Below are positions 1-10,970 of a stretch of DNA of 64,000 nt, piece after piece. Source of the DNA: Davidsoniella eucalypti (Eukaryota; Ascomycota; Sordariomycetes; Microascales; Ceratocystidaceae). The position numbers and the translations under genes were made by a program. How positions within the stretch are numbered: position 1 is the first letter of the stretch; the number at the start of each line of letters is the position of its first letter. The notes beneath the pieces are model-generated. The model did no database searches. It saw nothing but the letters and a program-made list of their open reading frames with translations, and was not told the DNA's origin. The stretch spans positions 1-64,000 of the forward strand of contig RMBW01000037.1 of NCBI GenBank assembly GCA_004009845.1. The letters run 5' to 3'.

Positions 1-1056
1 TCCTAGACTAGTGCGGATTCGGCCCTTGACCACGTCTTTGCTTCGGTCATCTGAGGCATTGATCTCAAGGACTTCGTAGCCTGCTTGTCGGGCACACACA
101 TGAGCCAGAGTTGTCTTGCCAAGACCGGGAGGGCCCGTAAGCATGAGAATACGTCGGATTTGCTTCTCTTCTTCGGGCTCTTTCTGGTCGCCACGCTTGA
201 TGGGCTTGGGCCGCACAGAGCCTGGGAACACTACCGGATCCCAGCCCTTGAGCCACCGAAGCACATTTCTGTTTGTAGTGTCGTCGCCGCACAGATCAAC
301 GAACTTTCTCGCCCTGTATTTCTCGGACCACAAGGAATGTTTTTTGGGCTTGTTCGATATCGGCTTGGCGATGGCTTCTACCGATTCTACCAGTATGCTG
401 TCCATACTACGTAGCCGCGCCTCGTCCTTTTCACGCTCTTGCTGGGCTAGCGTTTCCTGTGCCTCAAGCTCTGATCGTGCGTTTTGTACAAGTTCATGGA
501 TATCGATGCCATAGTAGCTCTTCACAGCTCGGCCGGTCTTCGTTTTTGATCGAGCTGCAACCAACTCTTCATATGAAACTGGCGCTGTGCGTTGCCGTTG
601 GCGGATAACGCCGCTACGTCCATTGCACAGTTTTAGGTTGAATGTCCTGAAGCTATCTTGGAAAAGAGAGGCTTCGAATATGGGAACGTGGGGCTCGTCG
701 TCGAAGAGATAGGACCTTGATATGTCGGTTTCTTGGCTTGCGGGAGCCAGGGCGTCCTGATCGAGCGGCATCCGGATCGGCAGGACATGGTTTGGTGTGC
801 CCGATATATCGATGGCGGGGCTATTGGATGTTTTGGATAGAGACGGCAAATCAAGCATGCGCTTTTTGGGGAGAGGCTCGTAGTTCATTTCGGAGTCGGG
901 GCCGGAGTCGGAATCATCGTCGATCATGAAGCCGCCGGCAGTTGCCCGTCCTGCAGCTGGAGCACGGAGCATATTATCATCGTCATCGCGGGCTCTCTTC
1001 ATGCGCCCTGGAGAGGCAGGACTGCTGGGATAAACAATTGGCGATGAGCCTCCCAT
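1..1056 (-). CDS. ctf18: Ctf18, alternative clamp-loader (RFC-like) large subunit, N-terminal part; truncated by window edge
   Basis: The reading frame is open from the ATG at 1056 to base 1, giving 352 codons with no stop, so the gene continues off the left edge. Residues about 1-225 are a low-similarity leader with an acidic patch (MIDDDSDSGPDSE). A region starting SLWSEKYRARKFVDLCGDD follows, typical of Ctf18 just before the AAA+ core. The Walker A motif is GPPGLGKTT near residue 310, followed by EINASDDRS, the Ctf18/RFC1 signature. In the known family, Ctf18 with Dcc1, Ctf8 and Rfc2-5 loads PCNA and supports sister-chromatid cohesion and the replication checkpoint in the nucleus. No intron is needed in the visible part. 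RFC1 is less likely because no BRCT domain precedes the AAA+ region. Confidence 0.9.
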   Translation of the reverse strand, partial: MGGSSPIVYPSSPASPGRMKRARDDDDNMLRAPAAGRATAGGFMIDDDSDSGPDSEMNYEPLPKKRMLDLPSLSKTSNSPAIDISGTPNHVLPIRMPLDQDALAPASQETDISRSYLFDDEPHVPIFEASLFQDSFRTFNLKLCNGRSGVIRQRQRTAPVSYEELVAARSKTKTGRAVKSYYGIDIHELVQNARSELEAQETLAQQEREKDEARLRSMDSILVESVEAIAKPISNKPKKHSLWSEKYRARKFVDLCGDDTTNRNVLRWLKGWDPVVFPGSVRPKPIKRGDQKEPEEEKQIRRILMLTGPPGLGKTTLAHVCARQAGYEVLEINASDDRSKDVVKGRIRTSLG

Positions 1057-2498
1057 TGTGGTGTCTAATGTAGATAAAGAAATTGATGGCAAGTAGAAAT
1101 CAACACTAGCCCAGATTTGAACTTAGTAAGACAGCTAAGAATTTGTTTGGAAGCTATGAGGCGGTTGGTTGACGTTGGTTTTCGATCAATATAAAAAGTC
1201 ACGACGCGTTGGTATAAATTCAATTAACGCGGTGTCACGGCAGTGTTGATTGTTATTTGCACTGTATTAGAACAATTGTTGTTTCACTTACATAAAACAT
1301 TCTACTACTCAACATTTCTTAGGGTTTATTTTCCAAACTTTAGCAGGATGCGCCTTAAATATCATCAAAAACTTAATTGAAGCATCAACTATGCCTCTAT
1401 CATTCAAAGCGAATAGTATTTGTATGAAAACGCCTTTCGGGGACAATGTATTTTCTTTTATGAATTTCACGGCAATATTTATCAGCCTGCAAACAAAAAC
1501 CAGCAACAACTGCCGGCAAAAGTAGACTTGTTTTGGTAAGCCACTATTCCCTTTTTAATTTACTCATTGATCTCAGTTTGAGTGCTTCAGAGTATGGCGA
1601 CAGACATGGCTGCACCAATTATCTGTAACATATCTATATAGATTTAACCTCGAAGTGTCATTCCCTTCACCTGCCTTAGCCTTTAAAGCCATGTGTGCTG
1701 ATAGCAGCAGATATAGGTGAAGATTTCGTTGGTTATGCCAGAGGTACAGGAAAAAGGTTGACACTGCAGTTGAATAGAGGATTTCAACAAGAACTCCTTG
1801 GCTATTTGGTATCAGATAAACCCTAGACCCTCCAATGAAAACAAAGAGACTATATATGTCGCTTAGCCTCTCCTTAACATAGTTGAGGCCAGCAGTAGCT
1901 TATTTGATGGACATGTGATCCCTTAACTTCCCCACAGCCTGGGTCGGCAGACATCCAAAGAAGGTTATCGGCCGTGTTGTTAAGCTAGACGGTGAATTTC
2001 TTGTTTTGAAGGGTCAGTTATACTTGGAGATTGTTATATTCCATTCACTGTAGGTTTAGCCTGAATGATACTGAGCAAGTATGTTTGTACATATTTATAT
2101 CTCTACAGTTAATACGCTCCATCTCCGTCATAATTTCTGCTATAACTAGTTTCTTTTATGTTATGTATCAGCATCTGTAGCTGTAGACTTTGTCGTAGAT
2201 ACATATAGTTATGCATTATGAAATAGACTTGTCACACATTAGTTATACGTAAGAAAGAAAAGGTATTTTTTTTTGAAACAAAGGAAGGATTATAGCTAAG
2301 TGTAGAAGCTCATTGTAACTCTTACCTCACTTTTCGATGTTTATCTTCTGGGTCCACATGCCTTTTGTCGTGTCTAGGTTTCTAGGCTTTCTTAAATTGA
2401 CTTTTGCCTTTGCCTATGTTTAGGTTTTGCATAAGTTTTCCCATAGACTCTTCCTGGTTGCCGTCTGCCGCGAAACTCGGCACAGCCATATTGTCTAA
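1057..2498. other. Intergenic: ctf18 upstream region and hem15 downstream region
   Basis: About 1.44 kb of AT-rich DNA with no frame that looks coding. A TATA-like stretch (caatataaaaag) lies near 1188-1199, about 130 bases upstream of the ctf18 start. The short open frames at 1309-1509 and 1573-1764 have no recognisable domain and no supporting splice structure. Confidence 0.6.
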
Positions 2499-3873
<1,375 letters not shown>

Positions 3874-4688
3874 TGTGAAAGCAGTGTTAAAGAGATAGAG
3901 AGTAGTATCAAACAAAAGAAATGAGACGAGCGAAGCACAGCAAGATCGACCGTCACAGTTATGCCGGGAATTGCCTATGTTGTATGTTTTCAAAACAAAG
4001 AGAAATGAAAGGGAATTCGAACCGTGTACAGATATAAAAGTATGTAGTTGTGAATCCGGTTACGAATAGTCGGAGTTTGAAGATACTAGAGGTGCCCGTG
4101 CTGAGTTGCAGAATTCAGTAATTTACAGGCAAATAAATTAGTTATAGGAAGTCGAGTCTGAACGTTCTAGCTTTTGCTTCAGCACTAATTGAGTCGCCTG
4201 TTTTTGACGACCCAACAAGGAAAGAAAAAATAAAATAAAGGCCTGTCATCTCTCAATCTTTCAAGTCAAGTTTCGTGGAATTAGGAAGCTGTCCAACGCA
4301 AGCTCTATGATTGGCTGAGTTCTCAGCTTTTATGGATACCTTCTCCATGGCAGTAAATACGGTGGATCAAGCTCTTAAGCTATCCCCATCCGTTAGGCGG
4401 TGAACTCATTTCTATGCAGGCAGGTAGCTGGTGCCTGAATCAGAGTCACGTGATGGCGCGAGTTTCCAGCTGTACTTGCTAAGCCAAACTCGAATGATAG
4501 CAAGTCAACATTTGTATCGATCTTTAGCTTTCGAATTTAATTTAATTACCATCCTATTGCCATTCCATCAACATTGCCATTTTACTTCAGTTCATATCAG
4601 TAAACCTCGTTTTACTGCTGTTCTCTTTGGATTTTGCTTAATATTCTCCGCGGTATACCCTAAGAAGGGTCCTTGTGAACGTTCCACA
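3874..4688. promoter_or_regulatory. Divergent promoter between hem15 and ku70, with a CCAAT box
   Basis: This 815-base gap separates the two divergent start codons. A CCAAT box lies on the minus strand at 4310-4314, about 440 bases upstream of the hem15 ATG. Exactly 12 bases later on the same strand is gtt. That fits the CSAAT-N12-RWT pattern I recall for the CCAAT-binding complex with HapX, the fungal iron regulator, but the half-site is degenerate and chance is possible. A TATA-like sequence is not obvious on either side. Confidence 0.4.
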
Positions 4689-6708
4689 ATGGCAGATGAT
4701 TTTAGACCTGACAATGACGACGAAAACGAAGAAATCAACTATGATGTATGACCCCAGCTTCAATAACGGATTGGATGCATGATATCTAACAACCATTAGA
4801 ACTACAAAACTCAAAAAGATGCTGTTATAATTGCTATCAATGTCAGCCACTCAATGCTTAAGCTTCCGCCATCTTCAGACTCGAAGAAGGCAGATACTGA
4901 TAGCGCAGTGTTGGCGACCCTAAAATGTGCGTCGTATCTTATGGAGCAGCGCATCATTTCAAACCCAAGGGATATGATGGGCATATTGTTATTTGGCACT
5001 GAAAAGTCTCATTATCCCGAGGAGGACGGCCGTACAGGCCAGGTATATCCACATTGCTACGTCTATACAGATCTGGATATCCCAGCCGCAGAGGACGTCA
5101 AATCTATCAGAAAGCTCGTGGAACAAGACAAAGATGACATCTTAAAGCCTGTTGAAGATGCCAGCGTTTCGATGGCCAATGTCCTATTCTGCGCCAACCA
5201 AATCTTCACTACTAGAGCCCCAAACTTCAACAGTAGACGCTTGTTCGTCATCACAGACGATGATGATCCGCATCCAGGTGACAAACAGGCCAAGTCTGCT
5301 GCTGCTGTACGTGCCAAAGATTTGTATGATTTAGGTGTCGTCATCGAGCTATTCCCCATCATCAGAGATGGCTCTGTCTTTAACATGAACAAGTTCTATG
5401 ATGTGAGTACCCGTCGATACATAGTTTATTAGCTGATTTTTTTGACTAACTATGATCTAGGATATGATATACCGCGACTTCTCCGAAGAGAGCGCCTCGA
5501 CTGATATTTTGATGTCTAAATCAGGAGATGGACTCACCCTTCTCAAGTCGCTCATCTCCAATATCACCAGCAAGCAGGTAGCTAAACGAGCTTTGTTCAG
5601 TGGGCTCCCTTTTATTATTGCCCCGGGCCTTACAATTACTGTATCTGGCTACAATGTTCTCCAAAAACAAGAGCCACAACGAACCTGCTACATCTACTTG
5701 GACGATGAAAAGCCGAAGATGGCCAAGGGCTCAACTTCAAAGTACCTACAAGACACTGCAGAAACTGTTGATAAGTCCGAAACCAAAAAGGCATACAAGT
5801 TTGGCGGAGAATACGTTTATTTCACGCCAGAGGAACAGAAAGAGCTTAGAACCTTTGGCTCGCCTGTGATCCGTCTTCTTGGTTTCAAGCCACGATCATG
5901 TATACCTCTCTGGGCCTCTGTCAAGAAAGCAACATTCTTGTATCCAAACGAGACCAACTATGTGGGATCTACCCGTGTATTTGCCGCACTTTGGAAAAAA
6001 CTTCTCAAAGATAACAAGGTCGGCATAGTATGGGCAGTTACTCGTACCAACGCTCGCCCGGGAATCTTCGCTCTGGTGCCATCTCAAGAAGCAATTGATG
6101 AGTCCACCGGAAACACATACGTCCCGAGTGGTCTGTGGTTGCACCAGCTGCCATTCGCCGATGACATCCGATCAGGACTAGATATCCGTCCATCCCCTAT
6201 CCCCACACCCGAAAAAGTGACCGAAAATATGTCTAAAGTGGTCGAAAATCTCTGGCTACCTGGATTACGGTACGACCCGTCGAAATATCCTAACCCTCAA
6301 CTCCAATGGCATTACAGGATTTTGCAATGTATGGCTCTGGATGAAGAACTCCCTTCGAAGCCTGAAGATTCTACTATACCCCGATATCGCGCTATGAACA
6401 AGCGTGTTGGTGGCCTTTTCCAAGAGATAAATGATATTGTCAAGTCAGTAGGCCCTCAAGGTCTAAGGGCTGTCAAGCGAGAGCACGAGGCCGACGATGA
6501 CGACCCTCGGAAGCGTAGCAAAACGCCAACCGATGAAAAGCCCAATAACATATCTGATAAGCAACTCAGAGATGCCATCGAATCTGGTACTATTCAACGG
6601 ATGACTGTTGGTCACCTGAAAGATAACTTGGTAATGCGGGGAATCGCGCCCCAGGGTCGCAAGGCAGATCTTATCAGCAAGTTGGAACAATGGTTGGATA
6701 CTCGCTAA
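4689..6708 (+). CDS. ku70: Ku70, DNA end-binding subunit of the non-homologous end-joining Ku heterodimer
   Basis: Three exons, join(4689..4745,4800..5402,5461..6708), encode 635 residues, and both introns (54 and 58 bases) are in phase 0. Exon 1 holds only the acidic leader [19 protein letters not shown]. Exon 2 opens the von Willebrand-like alpha/beta domain ([15 protein letters not shown], then DDDDPHPGD). Exon 3 carries the Ku beta-barrel core (for example [20 protein letters not shown]), a basic nuclear signal ([12 protein letters not shown]) and a C-terminal SAP DNA-binding domain at about residues 590-633. Ku70 with Ku80 encircles broken DNA ends and recruits ligase IV, and also protects telomeres. 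Length and domain order match the fungal family (mus-51/ku70). The short first exon is the only part resting on splice signals alone. Confidence 0.95.
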
Positions 6709-7288
6709 GATTTTAGGTAGTCATGGGAATAGCTCCATTCGTCTCATTTATTTATTTATCATTTTACGCCTTTATGTGGATCACGTGGATCCGACCCTAG
6801 TGGATCGTTAGACGTCGTGAGACCCTACCGGCCCTCGAAGAACCCTCCTAATAGAGGTCCTTCTGTCGGTTTTGTGGAGGCACTGTTTTTTTTGTATTTG
6901 TTTTTGTTGCTCTTAGTGGAGGTATGGACCACTAGTTCTTCGGGGCTAGGGATGTCGTCACATACAAAGCTATTGAGTTTGTCAAGCAGAGGACTTTAAA
7001 TATGATAATGAAATATATAATGTAATATTGATGCAATGTATATTATGATATGATAATTCTTAACTGAATTCGCTCTCCCCCCTTCTCAATCTATGATAAT
7101 GCCCCAACCAAGCTATATCCTCTATAGTAGCCAAAGTTGTACCAATGACTACAAGGCAAAGGTATTTCTATTATGCAATGCTAATTGGCGTAATGCGATC
7201 GTTCTCGGATAAGAGAATCGTTATGCAATAAGGCGAGTACTAAGCACACACAAAGTAGCAAGCGCCTAACGTGGTTACTTGTGACTGT
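6709..7288. other. Convergent intergenic gap after ku70
   Basis: AT-rich 580-base gap between the ku70 stop and the stop of the secreted-protein gene. It contains three close copies of gtggatc (6776, 6785, about 6800), two of them flanking a CACGTG hexamer. No coding signal. Confidence 0.5.
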
Positions 7289-7731
7289 CTAAATGCAGTA
7301 AGGCACATTGTTTTCCTCGTTGAAGAAGCAAGAGGTGTTAGGAGGGCAGTGACCACCGAACTATATTGAACAAAAGCATGCAATGTTAGTCTATGGAATT
7401 TCTCTAATTGTAACTTGACATATGTTTTTACTTGAAGGAAGAATATACATCCTAGCAATATCAAAAGGGGAATATTGAGAAGAGAAAGAAAGAAAAAACT
7501 TACCACCCAGAGACCTTGAACGCCGCAAGTAGACCAGCTATCGGGGCCCAAGGCCTTGTTGATCGTACACTTGTAGGTGCCAGGGACACACTTCTCCGGG
7601 GCAGGAGTACTAGCAGACATGATAGAAGAAATCTTCGAAGGAGCATCTAAAGCAGGAGCAGAGCCCTCCGGAGCGGGAGCAGCAACGGCCATGGAGGCGG
7701 CGAAGAGAGCGGTAATGGCGAAGGACTTCAT
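7289..7731 (-). CDS. Small secreted cysteine-rich protein (99 residues, six cysteines)
   Basis: Two exons, complement(join(7289..7360,7504..7731)). Unspliced, the frame runs into a hydrophobic tail that is intron translation. Splicing gtaagt to ttcaatatag, with ctaac about 20 bases before the acceptor, restores a compact ending. Residues 1-18 are a signal peptide (MKSFAITALFAASMAVAA). A Pro/Ala/Ser-rich propeptide-like stretch runs to about 46. The mature domain has CVPGTYKC, STCG-x3-GLWV, GGHC, TSC and a final PYCI. I recognise the pattern C-PGTY-C...W-x-C...G-x-WV...G-x-C...C-x-F...PYC from many Pezizomycotina secreted proteins, but know no assigned function. All six cysteines lie after the signal peptide, fitting a disulphide-bonded extracellular protein. 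A role in host or chitin interaction would be speculation. Confidence 0.8.
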
Positions 7732-9840
7732 TTTTGCAAAAGGGGGGGATTGTTTGATATTAAGGTAAAGAAGAGTTATTAAGTAATGTTGAGACAGTGT
7801 TGAGCGTTGAGAGAGCGTGAGATGAGATATTTTGTGTTGGATTATACAGAGGACGTCGACTGTCTTTATATCTTTTCTTTTCTTGATTTCATTACTGTCT
7901 ACTTTCTACTTTGCATAGTTTGGGTCTCACTCATACACAAGGCTGTTCGGACAACGCCGTTATTCAACAATGCTATCTTTGCTGAAAGCTTGGCCATATT
8001 GCCAAGAAGATGTCAAAGCTTCCATGCTATTGAACCAACTGCCCGTCTTTCTTTCCCTGCTCTTCTCTACTTATGTCAGCACAGTATGGATCGTTTTCTT
8101 TCCAGCATGGGCCTTGCACCGCTGCTGGTTTAGCCCGTTCAAGTCTTTCCATCTCCAACTTTTGAAATCTGCTAGCTTCCTTTCCGGAGCTTCTTTGTTG
8201 TTGCCCCTGCCACACTTCCTAGAGATGGAGAATATTACTTGTTCTTTATTTACTTTTATCGTTGTGGCCTAGATTTAGATACACTGGTGGCCCGAAGGCA
8301 TTGTGTAAGACTCCTCTGGATTTATATGTACAACTAGGTCAGCCCTATGGAAAAATAGTATCTAAATAGGAGGTGTAAGGTTTAAGACTGCCCCACTGTC
8401 GAGGTAACGCATGTTAATAATGCTATACTGTCAGCCTCAAAAACAAATACTACCCAGCTACGGGTTTCGGGAACATAACTTGGGACGATGTTTAATGTCA
8501 TCGACAAATATAGCCAGAGCAGATGTAAGAGATCATGATATTGAGGGAAATCAAATACATAGCTAAAAGATGCGTTTTTGACTATACACGATAGAATGCT
8601 TCCAAATGAAGTTTGGCTTGCTCATAAGTTATCTTTATTCCGACTACTATTTAGCATAAATTTCCTGAAAAGTTGTAACAATTTTGGTGATTTCGATAGT
8701 TAGTTGTGTTTGCATGAAGATTGGTGATATCCGCTGTCAAGATAGATAAATAAAAGAAGTAGAAACAACTATTTTCGAAGACCACCTGGAATAAAACTAT
8801 AACTAACTATATAAATCAGATACATATTATTGTAAAAATCTTTGCTTTTGCACGGATAATTTCTGAGTGACTACCCGAGAAACTACAACGACAAAACGAA
8901 ACAAGGACATGCATCTACATATATGTACAGATGTATATCCGTACAAAGCCCCACAATATTCCATTGATAGAATAGTGTGGGGCGTTGCACGGGTATATAT
9001 TTTCTCGTGTCAGTCGACGACTCTGTCGCGCTCTATTTATACTTCGGTATAAGCGTTCTGGGGGTTCTAGAGCACCAACACAGTATCGGCCCATCTCGTC
9101 GTCTCCCGTTTCTCTTAACAAAGATCATGCTTTTCTTGATATTTTGGCAACTCCAATCTAGGTCAATTTTACTCTGCGTTACATATATCATGCGAAGTTG
9201 ATGATGATGAATGGTGATAATGTTGGAGGAAATGTCTTGCTCTCAGGTTATGGAGCCAGAAAACAGAATCATAACAATTCAACTCACCGTCTTTCTCTAG
9301 TCGGTTCGTAGATCATGAGCTCATTGGTTTATCTCAGGCCAGCACAAAATAAGGAGAAAAAAAAAGTAGCACGAATAAGACTCAAGATAGTAACTATATA
9401 TATAGCAGGGCATAGGTAACTATTTCTATCATATAACTACAAATCTGATTTTCAATTAAGCCCAATTTGGAAATGTTTCAATCAGCGCCACTATCTATAT
9501 TATTAAGCGCCACAGCAAAACGCTATTTGAATCTGGTTTGTTTATTTACATCACTATGTAAATTGTACTTCATAATACGTACATGTACATGTACATACGG
9601 TTCACAAACACGTGTGCAATTTACTTTTTATTTTGCTATTTCGATATTCGATCAACATAATTAGAAACATGATTATTCCTAGCATCTCTATAATACATTC
9701 ATTACACAAATACTGAAGCCAGCTCTCAGTTGTACTGCACGTAGGGCAGTTTGATACTGAGCGATCGCCTCAAGCTCAGCAATCCTAATGACATCGCCGA
9801 CGATGTTTATCACAAGAATAATAGCCTAGATCTGTTTGCC
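7732..9840. other. Long AT-rich intergenic region
   Basis: About 2.1 kb with no supported gene, apart from the palindrome at 8934-8999 described separately. The open frames at 7807-8272 overlap the presumed promoter and leader of the divergent secreted-protein gene and show no domain. Bases 9757-9840 read in frame into the next gene and may be part of a missing upstream exon. Confidence 0.5.
8934..8999. repeat. Imperfect palindrome (two ~30-base arms, 5-base centre)
   Basis: The left arm (8934-8963) and right arm (8969-8999) are imperfect reverse complements around the perfect core gccccaca / tgtggggc. Because of the symmetry, both strands translate to near-identical short peptides (APQYSIDRIVWG versus APHYSINGILWG), so the open frames here are a by-product of the palindrome and not genes. 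Confidence 0.7.
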
Positions 9841-10646
9841 ATGTTTCAAGATCCGACATCATGCACCACCATGTGCATCTCGGTTGAAGCCCTTCAACTC
9901 AAGCTGGGCGCCTTGATCAAAACCAACTGTACGCCTACACGCGTCATGCACATTGGCGTCAATTTCCAGTTCACACCAGACACGATATTTTACATCCCCA
10001 ACCCTCATTTCATCGATCCCGCCATGAAATACACCCCTACCAATCAGCCGGCTTTCGCATCTCGCGATAGTGCGCCTCTGATGTATACCTTGGAGGCCAT
10101 CATGGACCAATCGCAGTTCAGTAGTAGCCAAATTGCTCATCACGTTGTGGCTCAAATTAGCGCGATCGATGGCTGTTCATGGGTCCTCGAGAAGACCATC
10201 AAAAATGATCAGTCGATGGCCCTCATATTCACCTGCAATCAGTCTCTGCAGGCCTGGCATAAGCAAAAAAACAGAAAATTCAAACCCGCGATAGTGGAAT
10301 GTCTTCATAAACCATCCGAGACGCTTGAAAGTAAGTCCACGGTAAATGTCACAATGTAGATTCAAATATACTAATTCCATATCAAGACCGCCCGGCATAC
10401 GATTGTTGCGGTTCAATCAGCATCGTCTTTACTCGTCCTCAGAGCAATATCAATGTCATTTACCAACACACTCTAATGCACAAATCCGTATCAGATATCC
10501 GTGCAGAAATTATATCACCATCTATCACGCCTTTAGCCACCACTACCGAATCTGAATCTGGAAATAAAAAACGCCCGGCAAAGTGCATCATTACTAGTCA
10601 AAATTTACCTTTGCCCAATGGCTCAAAAAAGGCCCGGAAAAAATAG
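9841..10646 (+). CDS. Orphan protein with basic C-terminal tail; 5' end uncertain
   Basis: The model join(9841..10330,10387..10646) gives 249 residues. Donor gtaagt, a tactaat branch and acceptor caag are canonical, and the junction in phase 1 turns a dead-end frame into about 85 further residues. I do not recognise the family. Visible features are several Cys (TSCTTMC, DGCSW, YDCCGSISIVF) and a tail with two basic clusters, NKKRPAK and SKKARKK, that could be nuclear signals. The frame looks coding upstream of the ATG at 9841, back to about 9757 just after a possible acceptor, but an in-frame stop sits at 9742. There may therefore be a missed upstream exon, or this may be a 5'-truncated remnant. 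A regulatory or transposon-derived origin is possible but unproven. Confidence 0.5.
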
Positions 10647-10970
10647 AAAATTATCCGTGGCGTATATTATCGGCATTCAACATTGTAGTCGTCGTGGTAG
10701 CCTTTCAATCTGTATTGGACTACATCTTTATAGCCAACTAGCTCTATAATATCGATGAATCAAAAGAACAACAGAGCAAGATTACATAAAGTAGTAATTT
10801 AGGCATCATTTACACGTATTAATACTTAATCAGTGGACTCGAGCCATAACTGTTATATGATCCTATCTATTTCAATATTATACATGTGATGCCATGATGG
10901 CGGATATCTACGTTAAAGTCTGTTTTTGTTTTGTACATAAGGCTGCCCTTCACACCAAGCTCGGTCCCTC
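10647..10970. other. Convergent intergenic gap
   Basis: This 324-base AT-rich gap separates the stop codons of the orphan gene and the PPR-like gene. I see no gene or notable repeat in it. Confidence 0.5.

Noticed and set aside
65..514. Short open frames opposite the ctf18 coding strand
   Set aside because: They are shadows of the ctf18 frame, which alone shows Walker A and conserved motifs.
3960..4040. Possible tRNA from a GGTTCGAATTCC string on the minus strand near 4010
   Set aside because: The bases around it cannot form the T-stem, and no acceptor or D-arm pairs with it.
7240..7500. Hydrophobic C-terminal extension of the secreted protein
   Set aside because: It is translated intron. 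Splicing at 7503/7361 gives a better ending with three more conserved cysteines.
7807..8272. Two open frames on the plus strand upstream of the secreted-protein gene
   Set aside because: Low-complexity composition, no domain, and they lie where the divergent gene's leader should be.
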